A DNA stretch of 52,110 nucleotides from RGIG5612 sp963589005 (GTDB lineage: Bacteria; Bacillota; Clostridia; Lachnospirales; Lachnospiraceae), in contig CAVAJR010000016.1 of assembly GCA_963589005.1 (NCBI GenBank), positions 1-52,110 on the forward strand. The letters run 5' to 3'. The position numbers and the translations under genes are program-made. Under the pieces are notes generated by a model. It worked only from the letters and a program-made list of their open reading frames with translations. It ran no database searches and was not told the DNA's origin. Numbering within the stretch: the first letter of the stretch is position 1; every line of letters starts with the position of its first letter. Positions 25,768-34,950 of this stretch are shown here, piece after piece.

Positions 25768-25879
25768 TTTCATCTCCTATATTCCTGTAAACGCATGCGG
25801 GTGGCTGAAATCTCAGCCACCCGCACTTGCATTAACTTCCTACTCGCAGCCATTGTGGCTCACGATATTTCATTATATT

Positions 25880-27667
25880 CTATCTGACCTTATCCTTGAT
25901 CTCCTGCTGTACCTTCTCAACAAATGCCTCAAGGGTCATGGTCTCATTTTCAACTTGGTCTCGTTTTCTGATAGATACAAGACCGTCTTCTGCTTCCTTA
26001 GCACCGATGATCAGCATATATGGAACACGATCAACTTGCTGTGCCTCACGGATCTTGTATTTCATCGTCTCGCTTCTGTCATCTAACTGAACACGAACGC
26101 CGCTGTTCTTAAGTGTCTCATAAACAGATGTGGCATAATCGATGGACTTGTCCGAAATCGGAATAACCTTAACCTGAAGAGGTGCAAGCCACAGCGGGAA
26201 CTTGCCCTTAGTTTCCTCAATGATATAAGCCATAAATCTGTCTAATGAACCCAGGATCGCACGGTGAAGAACAACAGGGGTCTGCTCCTTAGAGTCACTG
26301 TCAATATACTTGAGGTTGAACTTGGCCGGCAGACAGAAGTCTAACTGACAGGTTGACAATGTAATCTCTGCTCCTACAGCCGGCTTAACATTTACATCCA
26401 GCTTAGGACCATAGAATGCAGCCTCACCGATCTCCTCTGTATAATCAATACCCAGATCATTAAGTACACGGCGCAGTGCATTTTCGGCATTGTTCCACAT
26501 CTCATCATCCGGATGGTATTTCTCTGTATCAGCCGGGTCACGAAGTGACAGCACGCATCTGTAATTTTCGATACCGAAATCCTTATATACCTCGAAGATC
26601 AGGTCAACTACCTTGCCTACTTCATCCTCAATCTGTTCAGGTGTAACGAACAGATGAGCATCATTCTGGCAGAAATGGCGTCCTCTCTCGATGCCCTTCA
26701 ATGTGCCTGAAGACTCGAAACGGAAATCATGTGCGATCTCGCCGATACGTATAGGCAGTTCCTTGTAGCTGTGAGGTCTGTTGGCATATATCATCATATG
26801 ATGTGGACAGTTCATAGGACGAAGAACAAAATTCTCCCCCTCCACCTCCATGGCCGGGAACATATTTGCCTTATAATGAGCCCAGTGACCTGAGGTGACA
26901 TACAGCTGAACAGTACCTACGCAAGGTGTCATAACATGCTGATATCCCAGCTTTCTTTCTTTTTCTTTAATATAATTTTCCAGCTCCTGCCATACGACAT
27001 ATCCATTTGGAAGGAACATCGGAAGACCCTTGCCCACAAGGTCATCCGTCATGAACAGTGCCATCTCCTTGCCGATTCTTCTGTGATCGCGGGCACGTGC
27101 CTCTTCCTGTTCTTTTTCGTACTCAGCAAGTTCCTCCTTGGTTGCAAATGCAACACCGTTGATTCTTGTAAGCATCTTGTTCTTGGCATCATTCTTCCAA
27201 TATGCGCCTGAACTCTGTGTCAGCTTGAATGCCTTAAGAGCCTTGGTATACAGGATGTGTGGACCAACGCACATGTCGATATAATCGCCCTGCTGGAAAA
27301 ATGAGATCTGTGCATCTTCCGGCAGGTCGCCGATATGCTCCTCTTTGTATTTCTCATGACGTTCCCTCATAAGTGCAATAGCCTCATCACGAGGGAGAAT
27401 GAATGAGCTGAATTTCAGATTCTCCTTAATGATCTTCTTCATCTCATCCTCGATCTTGACAAGATCCTCGTCAGTGATCTTCTTGTCGCCAAGGTCTACA
27501 TCGTAATAAAATCCCTTTTCTGTTGCAGGTCCGTAAGCAAAATCAGCCTCAGGATAGAGCCTTTGAATTGCCTGCGCCATTATGTGTGCCGCAGAATGAC
27601 GCAGCACATGCTGCTCTTCCTCTACAGGACACTCTGCTACAGTACCATCCTTGTAAATAATCTTCAT
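25880..27667 (-). CDS. thrS: Threonyl-tRNA synthetase lacking the TGS domain
   Basis: A 595-residue aminoacyl-tRNA synthetase. The editing domain has HVLRHSAAH and DMCVGPH; the catalytic core carries RPMNCPHH, the F-ESSG-L-G segment, CQNDAHLF and VLHRAILGS, which supply the zinc Cys/His/His set. The anticodon domain is C-terminal. The usual N-terminal TGS domain (about 60 residues) is reduced to a stub, a variant known in some Firmicutes. I see no T-box motif in the 107 bases upstream. Attaches threonine to tRNA(Thr). Confidence 0.95.
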   Translation of the reverse strand: MKIIYKDGTVAECPVEEEQHVLRHSAAHIMAQAIQRLYPEADFAYGPATEKGFYYDVDLGDKKITDEDLVKIEDEMKKIIKENLKFSSFILPRDEAIALMRERHEKYKEEHIGDLPEDAQISFFQQGDYIDMCVGPHILYTKALKAFKLTQSSGAYWKNDAKNKMLTRINGVAFATKEELAEYEKEQEEARARDHRRIGKEMALFMTDDLVGKGLPMFLPNGYVVWQELENYIKEKERKLGYQHVMTPCVGTVQLYVTSGHWAHYKANMFPAMEVEGENFVLRPMNCPHHMMIYANRPHSYKELPIRIGEIAHDFRFESSGTLKGIERGRHFCQNDAHLFVTPEQIEDEVGKVVDLIFEVYKDFGIENYRCVLSLRDPADTEKYHPDDEMWNNAENALRRVLNDLGIDYTEEIGEAAFYGPKLDVNVKPAVGAEITLSTCQLDFCLPAKFNLKYIDSDSKEQTPVVLHRAILGSLDRFMAYIIEETKGKFPLWLAPLQVKVIPISDKSIDYATSVYETLKNSGVRVQLDDRSETMKYKIREAQQVDRVPYMLIIGAKEAEDGLVSIRKRDQVENETMTLEAFVEKVQQEIKDKVR

Positions 27668-27774
27668 AATTATTACCCTTTCTACTCATCAGACGAATCA
27701 TTTGCCGCCACAGATCCTCAGGGCAACTGATTTTCATCTATGTATGCAACGACAACACATCGTGTATATTTTAA

Positions 27775-28176
27775 TTATTCAGCATTTGGATCAATACCTG
27801 CTGTCTCATAGAAGTGATCAAGTACATAGTCTGATTTTTCATCGGCAAAATATGCATCAGCATCTCTTTCTTCCTTAGGAATGGCGAAAAATCCCTCAAC
27901 ATACTCGATCGCTGCCTGAGCCAGTCCTTCAATATTGTCCTTGTCCATGAACCATCCCATCAGGTACTGACCATGAACTCTCTCGCCATCGATTTTAAGA
28001 TCAAGTGTATTCTTGTTATTCTTCCAATGTGGCTTCTGCTGGATAACGCTGATAGAATACATCTCAGCATTTTCAAATCTCTTAGGATATTCCTTAACCA
28101 TTTCCTTGAAACGCTCTTCTCTTGACTCAAGAATATATATATCTTCTACAAGTTTTTTAACAACCATTGCTCCCAT
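27775..28176 (-). CDS. Small protein of unknown function upstream of thrS
   Basis: A 133-residue acidic, soluble protein with no recognised motif, no signal peptide and no membrane helix. ATG at 28176 has AAGGTGA upstream; 28167 is an internal alternative. The stretches EEYPKRFE, QKPHWKNN and GWFMDKDN are distinctive but I cannot assign them. It lies 107 bases before thrS on the same strand and may be co-transcribed. Confidence 0.6.
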   Translation of the reverse strand: MGAMVVKKLVEDIYILESREERFKEMVKEYPKRFENAEMYSISVIQQKPHWKNNKNTLDLKIDGERVHGQYLMGWFMDKDNIEGLAQAAIEYVEGFFAIPKEERDADAYFADEKSDYVLDHFYETAGIDPNAE

Positions 28177-28257
28177 TTAAAAATCACCTTTCATTATTAA
28201 AGTTTTCATAAATGTTTAGATCTCAGTGCTATTCTAAACAATTCATTTTATGCTCAC

Positions 28258-28419
28258 ATAATATGTAACTGTTCAGACCACATTTGCAAACCCGCAGCCG
28301 TGCTGCTTTACTTTTGCTCATGCAGCGCTTTCGTCAAATAAAATTTCATCACCAGTCCAAAATGTGGGCATTTTCGACTGATATGAAATTTCACTTGACT
28401 CTAAACAGTTACATATTAT
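28258..28419. mobile_element. MITE-like element with 16-bp terminal inverted repeats
   Basis: Perfect 16-bp ends ATAATATGTAACTGTT (28258-28273) and AACAGTTACATATTAT (28404-28419) enclose a 130-bp centre. The centre also holds two interleaved inverted repeats: CCACATTT/AAATGTGG (28278, 28360) and AAATTTCAT/ATGAAATTT (28341, 28383). There is no coding capacity. It may be a non-autonomous transposon remnant or a structured element. No clear target-site duplication is visible. It lies between a small gene and the CapA-like gene. Confidence 0.6.
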
Positions 28420-28463
28420 ATTTGTTTTGCCTTAAAAAGACAATCTTCTTTTACTGCCCGGTT

Positions 28464-30140
28464 CTAATATTCCAGGTATGTCGTTACCTCGCTCTCACCC
28501 TTGACAGCTCTGTATTGAATGTATGCGTCGCTCAGTCTTCCCAGTGTCCTGTTGTATGATGCGATCGCTGAATATGTATCACTTGAGCCCCAGCTCCACG
28601 GATCATCAGTGCCTTCCAATGCAATGATCTGATATCCGTTGCCGTCCAGCTGTACCCAGGTAGGTACGATATTAACTCCGCTTACCTTGACCTTGCCATT
28701 GTTAAACTTCTCGAATGATACCTGAAATACCAATCCGTCCTCTGTATAACCTCTGTTGCCATCCTCATCCATGAGATCTGAACGCTGGTTGCTCAGTTCA
28801 TTGCCCATGGAGTACAGGCAGACGGTCTCGTGTCCGTCAGCACTTGTGAGTGTATCAAATTTCTGTATTACATGCGGATGACCTCCGATAATTACATCAA
28901 CTCCCATGTCGCAGAGCTTCTGTGCCATCTCAGTCTGATAATCATTTGGCTCGTCCTGGTATTCCGTTCCCCAGTGAATAAAGACAACACTTGCATCTAC
29001 ATTCAGCATATCCATGTAATCTAATTGCTGCTGAACATTTGCATAAAATTCATCCAAATTCTCATAATTAAATGTATTAACCAGATTTTCAGCCTCATCC
29101 GACAGGGTGTTGAAGTTCAGGGAAATATACCCGTCCGTATACTCACGAGTGTCATATGTATAGCACAGCATTCCGAGTCTTATGCCGTTGACATTCTTGG
29201 TCATAAGAAAATGCTCATCCGCAGACTCTCGTGTGCCCAGATGCTCAAGACCGTTTTCATCCAGCACCTGTAAGGTTCTCGTAAGCCCTGTATCGCCCGT
29301 ATCATAAGTATGATTGTTAGCTGTAAGGCAAATGTCCACGCCTGCATTTTTAAGTGCTGTCGCAATGGCATCCGGCGAATTAAATACCGGATAACTCGAA
29401 TATCCGTCTCCGTAATCTGCACCTGCAAGAGTAACCTCCAGGTTGGCAAACATCAGATCTGTTTCCTCATATACGCTAGATACATTGGAAAATATATTTG
29501 TGAAGTCGTATCCGTCCCAGGTTGCATTTGCCTCCAATATCGGTGAGTGAAGAAGTATATCTCCAGTAGCTCCCAGCGATGCCGTCGATACTACTTTCGG
29601 CGATGCCGGAACCGGTCTTGTATCCTGTACTACCGTTGTGTCTTCATTATTGAAATTGATCAGTCCGGTTTTAAATACTACCACCACACCGGCTGCAAGA
29701 AGCAGTATGATTATGATCGCAGCTATCAGACCGCCATGGCTTTTCTTCTTACGCCTTCTGGTATTTTGTACAGCTGCTCTCCTGCCGTCATGATCATTAT
29801 AAGCTCTCGTCGAAGCTGCTCTGCCGTCGCGGCTGCCATTGGCTCTGGCAGACGTGGCTCTGTTGCCGCGTTCATCATGTGCTCTGGCAGACGTGGCCCT
29901 GCTGCCGCGTTCATCTTGTGTTCTGGCAGATGCAGACCTGACAGTTCGTGTTTCTGTATGACCATGCTGTGATGGTCTCGTCCCATCTGCTCTGACCCTA
30001 TTGCTTGAATCTGACCTACCCGAACGTGGTTTATCCCTATACCTTTCAGAAGAATACTCATCCCATGAGGATGCTGATCTATCGTCAGGATCGACCTTCA
30101 ACCTGTCATCCGGTATATGTTTTGGTGATCTTTGTGCCAT
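28464..30140 (-). CDS. CapA-like membrane-anchored phosphoesterase-fold protein
   Basis: A 558-residue protein. The N-terminal 130 residues are disordered, very basic and repetitive (repeats around RATSARA and DERG). A single helix at about 137-156 follows, then a CapA/PGA_cap metallophosphatase-like domain: SLGATGDILLHS, MFANLEVTL, CLTANNHTYDTG, VVFIHWGTEY, GGHPHVIQKFD. CapA-family proteins take part in polyglutamate or capsule-like polymer handling. Here the topology suggests the enzyme domain outside and the basic tail inside. Start 30140 follows GGAG by 7 bases. It shares a leftward locus with GT2-GtrA and PIG-L genes. Confidence 0.85.
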   Translation of the reverse strand: MAQRSPKHIPDDRLKVDPDDRSASSWDEYSSERYRDKPRSGRSDSSNRVRADGTRPSQHGHTETRTVRSASARTQDERGSRATSARAHDERGNRATSARANGSRDGRAASTRAYNDHDGRRAAVQNTRRRKKKSHGGLIAAIIIILLLAAGVVVVFKTGLINFNNEDTTVVQDTRPVPASPKVVSTASLGATGDILLHSPILEANATWDGYDFTNIFSNVSSVYEETDLMFANLEVTLAGADYGDGYSSYPVFNSPDAIATALKNAGVDICLTANNHTYDTGDTGLTRTLQVLDENGLEHLGTRESADEHFLMTKNVNGIRLGMLCYTYDTREYTDGYISLNFNTLSDEAENLVNTFNYENLDEFYANVQQQLDYMDMLNVDASVVFIHWGTEYQDEPNDYQTEMAQKLCDMGVDVIIGGHPHVIQKFDTLTSADGHETVCLYSMGNELSNQRSDLMDEDGNRGYTEDGLVFQVSFEKFNNGKVKVSGVNIVPTWVQLDGNGYQIIALEGTDDPWSWGSSDTYSAIASYNRTLGRLSDAYIQYRAVKGESEVTTYLEY

Positions 30141-30331
30141 ATTTGTTCTCCAATCACTTCGAAATTGTTGCTGAATTGCCAGTATATTTGCCGGAAATAC
30201 CTGCCGCAGCATTATCTGACATACCGAAAATTCCGGCATGCAATCCGACATTTGAAAATTCCTGCCCTAATGCATCTGTGCAGCCCCGACACGCATGATC
30301 AGCCTTTATTGCATCGTCTCGCCCAGCCGTA

Positions 30332-31411
30332 TCATATCTTCTTATGTCTGAATACCCACTTGCGCTGTATGCCATAGCTGAATATAAACAAGCAGCCATC
30401 CACCACGCATTTAACAACTGTATGCCACAGACCAGGCACCTTGAGCAGTGTATCCGCAATGAGATTTACACACAGAATTGAGATCGCCGCCTGACATACA
30501 GCCAGAATATAATATCTGATGGTGGTCTGTCTCACATCGTCTACAGCCTTGAATACGACCTTGCGATTTACTATATAATTGAAGATCGACGAGATAAGTC
30601 TTGACGTAACTCCCGCAATGATCTCCATCGTGCCATCGTCTATTTTATGCTCTAATATCAGCACCACCAGCGAATAAACGCCAATGTCTATTACCCAGCT
30701 TAGAAGCGAACTGCATATGAACTTGAAGAAATACCCCAGTACGATCTTGTAGATCCTGAATGAATCCTTCAGCGGGTTAAAATGTGAGGACTCGTTGTCG
30801 TTGATATAAATGGTTTCAATGGGAACCTCTTCATATGCGATATCCAGTTCTTTGATGGCAATGATCATATTAGTCTCATACTCGTAGCGATCACCCTTGA
30901 GTTCAGAGAATTTCTCGAAATATCTCGCCGGAATGATCCTAAGTCCCGTCTGAGTATCCTGAAGCTTGATACCGCAGGAAAATCCATATACAACACTGGA
31001 TACCTTATTACCGAACCTGCTTCTGAAAGGAATATTTTTATCTGAAAATTCCCTGCCGCCAAATACGATCTCATTGTTGTTCTTCTCAAATGCTGCTGCG
31101 CATCTTCCGATCGAATCCACGGTATGCTGACCATCCGCATCCGCTGTTATGGCTGCATCAATGTCCGTTCTGTTCTCTGCCAGATATTTGAAGGCTGTTT
31201 TAAGACCTGCGCCCTTGCCCTTGTTCACTTCATGCGTCAATACCGTTACCTGAGGATGCACGGCAGCCTGCTCGAAATATTTCACAGTTTCCTGTGTGCT
31301 TCCATCATTTACCAATACGATGTTCTGATATCCTGAGGCTACCAGCACATCCACGAAATCCGTCATCTTCTCATCCGGATTCAGCGTAGGTATTACAATT
31401 GCATAATTCAT
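30332..31411 (-). CDS. GT2 glycosyltransferase fused to a GtrA-like membrane domain
   Basis: A 359-residue fusion. Residues 1-225 are a GT2 family glycosyltransferase with VNDGST, the DAD motif at 91-93 and TQTGLRIIP. Residues about 230-355 contain roughly four membrane helices and match GtrA-like translocases (GVTSRLISSIFNYIVNRKVVF, ending in YGIQRKWVF). It likely makes or flips a lipid-linked sugar for envelope glycosylation. Located between PIG-L and CapA-like genes, so probably part of one envelope polymer pathway. Confidence 0.88.
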   Translation of the reverse strand: MNYAIVIPTLNPDEKMTDFVDVLVASGYQNIVLVNDGSTQETVKYFEQAAVHPQVTVLTHEVNKGKGAGLKTAFKYLAENRTDIDAAITADADGQHTVDSIGRCAAAFEKNNNEIVFGGREFSDKNIPFRSRFGNKVSSVVYGFSCGIKLQDTQTGLRIIPARYFEKFSELKGDRYEYETNMIIAIKELDIAYEEVPIETIYINDNESSHFNPLKDSFRIYKIVLGYFFKFICSSLLSWVIDIGVYSLVVLILEHKIDDGTMEIIAGVTSRLISSIFNYIVNRKVVFKAVDDVRQTTIRYYILAVCQAAISILCVNLIADTLLKVPGLWHTVVKCVVDGCLFIFSYGIQRKWVFRHKKI

Positions 31412-31563
31412 CTATTATTTCCTTTATATTGTAGAAGTCTCGCTGCTGTACATCCTGCAGCAGCCTGCCTGTACGGCTGTGCGAAAAAAAACGCGTCGTA
31501 GTATTCGCAAATGCGTGCCGAAGCATTACGCTTGACCAGGCATTGATTATGGTGTATCAGGGG

Positions 31564-33477
31564 TTACCTTCTGTCACGACCATAAGTTGCATTGGAATTC
31601 CTGCTGTTATAGCTTGAACGATCCGTCGGTGCATAACTGCCCCTGCTCTGAGCATCTCTTATTCCTCTATAAGAGTTCTCTCTCTGTCCTGCTATCCTGC
31701 CGTCTCTATATCCGGATGCACCTCTGTCTCCATAGCTGTTTCTCATGCCGGATGCTGTATTGTAGCTATTTCTTCCCTGCTGCGGCTGGTTATATCTTCC
31801 TGTCTGTATTACCCTTGACTGGCGGCCATCTGCCTGCGTATTTCTTGGCTGTGCATTCCTTGACGGCGCCGGTTCATACGCAGATCTGCTGCGCTGATAT
31901 GGCATTTTCGGTGTCTTACCCTTGTTAAGCTGCCTGTCCATGTCCCGAATCTTGGACCTTGATAAGGAGCTGATAACAAGTCCGACGATTATGGCTGCCA
32001 CTATAACAGCAAGAATTATAAATATCGTAAGAGCTGTTGTATTTTTACCGCCTGATACTGTTGTCTTGCTGCTGTTTGTATCAATTACACTATCAGCAGA
32101 GGCTGTCTCAGTTCCGGCTGCCACATTTGCATCGCCGGATGCATCTGCACTATCTGCAGCTTCCACGCTCGTCTCTTCCTGAGCCTGAGCCGCAAGAGCC
32201 TCTGCCTGAGCCTGCTTTTCCTGCTCATCATAAGGAGTAATATGCTCCATTACATCATTACCCGTATCCGCACCAACAAGGCTTCTGTAGAGACCGAACT
32301 TTGCACAGTTGATCTCCGGATGTTCAACATCTGCACTTCCGTCTGCCAAATATCCGTCTGAAACATAGAACCAGCACCACTGCTGCGATTGATGTTCCAG
32401 ATAAGCATCTGCAGCCACCTGATAAGCCGTCCTTCCGCCAAATGCTGCCAGCGGCTGTCTCAGATCCAGCGTAATCTGTCCTTCGGAATACAGATGAAAA
32501 TATGTCTTAGGAACGTCCCAGGTTCCGTATTTTTCCGCGGATTCAGTATATTGTGTTGCATCATTTGTTATCTTGAGTGCCTTGGCAATCATATCTGCTG
32601 TCCACATATGACCACCATGACCATATTCACCATTGTCAAAATCCTGACCCACCACAATCTGCGGTTTGAACCTGCGAATTGTTCGAACCATATACTCAAG
32701 GCTGCTGTCCTTGTCATACTGCGCCGCTGCCTCTTCGTAAGATTCGGAATATATATCTTCGAATTCACCCAGCTGCGGATAGTGCGTTATACCCATTGCC
32801 CACAGACCGTTTAAAATCTCGTGGGTTCTTATCGGCTCTGTCAATGACAGATCTGTGAAATAAGCCACCTGTACCCTTACATCGCCCATGTTTACCAGTG
32901 TTGCTATAAGTCCGCCGAAAAATAAAACTTCATCATCTGCGTGGGTTGATATGAATAATGCATCTGCCTTCTCATAGCTTGGTTCCCACTTCTGAACAAA
33001 TGAAGGCAGCTCTCCTGCTGAAAATGCATACACATCCGCAATCGTTGTCTTTTCACTGCCTATTATGATCGTTACGCTGGTCGCACCTTTAGCCTCTGAC
33101 GGCAGCTCCACAAATTCATGCTGATATCCGTCCTGGCCATATGTATAATCGGTGCCATTTACACGCAGCGTCCACTCGCTCGGAAAATACTCCCACAGAA
33201 TGTACAGCGAATCAATACCTGCCTCATCGCTGATCGTTATCTGCGTACCGGCATCAAAATATTCTGTAGTACCGTAGCTATTATCAGAGATATTGGCACA
33301 ATCACTTCCGTCAGTGCTGGAAAATGTCGGCGTCAGCTGGTCTGCATGTGCTTCCTCAGCTCCTATACCGGCCAATGCGAAGGCTGCCGCAAAGATCAGC
33401 GCTGCCGCTGTTGTATAAATTATGTTTTTTAAAATTTTCATGTTCTTGGATTTCGTTTTATAATTTTCGATAGTCAT
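31564..33477 (-). CDS. Membrane-anchored PIG-L family deacetylase with Arg/Tyr-rich tail
   Basis: A 637-residue protein. After a signal peptide (about 13-46) and a beta-rich domain, the PIG-L/LmbE-type motifs STHADDEVLFF (H179-E183) and YGHGGH (286-290) provide the metal site. A membrane helix near 487-510 follows an Ala-rich linker. The last 120 residues are low complexity, rich in Arg, Tyr, Asn, Gln, Ser and Gly, and should face the cytoplasm. Family members remove acetyl groups from N-acetylated sugars. GAG before ATG at 33477 is a weak RBS; 33441 is the alternative start. Confidence 0.82.
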   Translation of the reverse strand: MTIENYKTKSKNMKILKNIIYTTAAALIFAAAFALAGIGAEEAHADQLTPTFSSTDGSDCANISDNSYGTTEYFDAGTQITISDEAGIDSLYILWEYFPSEWTLRVNGTDYTYGQDGYQHEFVELPSEAKGATSVTIIIGSEKTTIADVYAFSAGELPSFVQKWEPSYEKADALFISTHADDEVLFFGGLIATLVNMGDVRVQVAYFTDLSLTEPIRTHEILNGLWAMGITHYPQLGEFEDIYSESYEEAAAQYDKDSSLEYMVRTIRRFKPQIVVGQDFDNGEYGHGGHMWTADMIAKALKITNDATQYTESAEKYGTWDVPKTYFHLYSEGQITLDLRQPLAAFGGRTAYQVAADAYLEHQSQQWCWFYVSDGYLADGSADVEHPEINCAKFGLYRSLVGADTGNDVMEHITPYDEQEKQAQAEALAAQAQEETSVEAADSADASGDANVAAGTETASADSVIDTNSSKTTVSGGKNTTALTIFIILAVIVAAIIVGLVISSLSRSKIRDMDRQLNKGKTPKMPYQRSRSAYEPAPSRNAQPRNTQADGRQSRVIQTGRYNQPQQGRNSYNTASGMRNSYGDRGASGYRDGRIAGQRENSYRGIRDAQSRGSYAPTDRSSYNSRNSNATYGRDRR

Positions 33478-33834
33478 ATATTTCTCAATATCCTCATTGT
33501 TTCTGACGATTATATTGTCTGCCGCTCAATCGATTTTTTACTATAACATACTCCCTTGATATCCTCAACCTTAATCACCTTATGAAATATTCCCAAATAC
33601 AAACCGTAGGGTTTCAAAATTTTTCTTTCATTCAGCAAATGCTTGAAAAATCCCCCCGCCCTCGGTATATATACATAAGACAGGTGCATTTGTATGAAAT
33701 CAGCCTGTCTCTGCCTGTAATGCAGATCTGCATATTCCACATAATGATGTAAGAAAAACTATAACTATGCATTTCCTCACAGAGCATATATTAATAGGTA
33801 CAAAGTTTCCTATTATAAAGATATAGGGTCAGAG
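33478..33834. other. Divergent intergenic region
   Basis: 357 bases between the PIG-L and CpsB-like genes. It is AT-rich and holds a short leftward GTG-start frame (33510-33740) that has no ribosome-binding site and no family resemblance, so I do not call it a gene. TATTATAAAG near 33811-33820 may be the -10 region for the CpsB-like gene. Confidence 0.5.
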
Positions 33835-34698
33835 ATGAACACTTCAAAATCGGAAAATAAAAATATTAATATTAATAAGAATGATATCTGTTTTAAGTCC
33901 AAAATGCCAACTATAGCTGGCAGCAATGCAACATCAGCTGCCAAACTAAAGGTACGTTCCCATCCTATAATAGATATCCACAGTCACATTTTGCCTAAAA
34001 TGGATGACGGCAGCTCATCGTCCGCCATGTCTATACAGATGCTGGTACTTGCTGCCCGTCAGGGTGTTACACACATGGCTGCAACTCCCCACTTCTACCC
34101 TCAGCAAAATAGTCCGAAGGAATTTCTTGCAAGACGTGCAAAATGCCGTGCTAGGCTGGAAGAAGCAATAGATGAGGCATATTTTTATCATAAATTACCG
34201 GAGGACATCGCCCTTCCTAAGTTGTTTTTCGGCGCAGAAACGGCATTTTTCCCAGGAATCAGCAACGTCGAACGCCTCGATAAGCTCTGTATTCAAGGCA
34301 CCAATGTCCTGCTTCTTGAAATGCCATTTTGCGCATGGAGCCCGCGCATGCTTGACGAGGTTGAAAACATCTCAAGGCATGGCATCTCAATTATCATCGC
34401 CCACCTGGAGAGATTCTATCGTTATCAGACTGACAGACACATTATCCCTGCACTGCTGGATATGCCTGTTACTATCCAGGTAAATGCTGAGGATCTTCTT
34501 AGCTGGACTAAACGGCGAAAAATCCTTAAAATGTTTTCCTCAGGTACCGCGCAGATTTTAGGTTCCGATTGCCATAATCTGGACAATCGCCGTCCAAATC
34601 TGGGAGACGGACGTGCAGTTTTAAGTCGAAAGCTGGGACCGCAGATACTGGAAGATATTGACCGTACAGCAGCAGCTTTGCTTAATATCAGGTATTAA
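33835..34698 (+). CDS. CpsB/CapC-type tyrosine-protein phosphatase (PHP fold)
   Basis: A 287-residue PHP-fold phosphatase. Metal-binding motifs: IIDIHSHILPKMDDG (H49, H51), ATPHFYP, FFGAE, LLEMPF, IIAHLERFYRY, and ILGSDCHN. The family dephosphorylates tyrosine kinases of the CpsD type that control capsule length. The N-terminal 40 residues are Asn/Lys-rich and outside the domain. The likely partner kinase CpsD lies 7 kb away at 41582-42322. AGGGTCAGAG precedes the start. Confidence 0.9.
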   Translation: MNTSKSENKNININKNDICFKSKMPTIAGSNATSAAKLKVRSHPIIDIHSHILPKMDDGSSSSAMSIQMLVLAARQGVTHMAATPHFYPQQNSPKEFLARRAKCRARLEEAIDEAYFYHKLPEDIALPKLFFGAETAFFPGISNVERLDKLCIQGTNVLLLEMPFCAWSPRMLDEVENISRHGISIIIAHLERFYRYQTDRHIIPALLDMPVTIQVNAEDLLSWTKRRKILKMFSSGTAQILGSDCHNLDNRRPNLGDGRAVLSRKLGPQILEDIDRTAAALLNIRY

Positions 34699-34950
34699 CA
34701 TCACAGCTGCCGTCCCTGCGGCATTTTCGTTGTATTTGCGCTCTGTTAGTGCTACAATGGTGCAGATTGTAACTATTTCAGAGCTTTCAGCCGCAAATAG
34801 CTTCTTCAAAGCCTGCTTTTCACTTATGCGGGTATCCCGGCTGATAAATTAATAAAATTCATTTTTTCACGGAGGCCGTTGCCTGTTGATTTATATAAAA
34901 TTATTTAGTTCTGAATATAACCAAAAGCTTACCAAGGGGGATTATAGCCT

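Noticed and set aside
27668..27774. T-box riboswitch before thrS
   Set aside because: No T-box consensus or terminator/antiterminator pair could be found on the correct strand.
33510..33740. Small open frame of 76 codons
   Set aside because: GTG start, no ribosome-binding site and no family resemblance.
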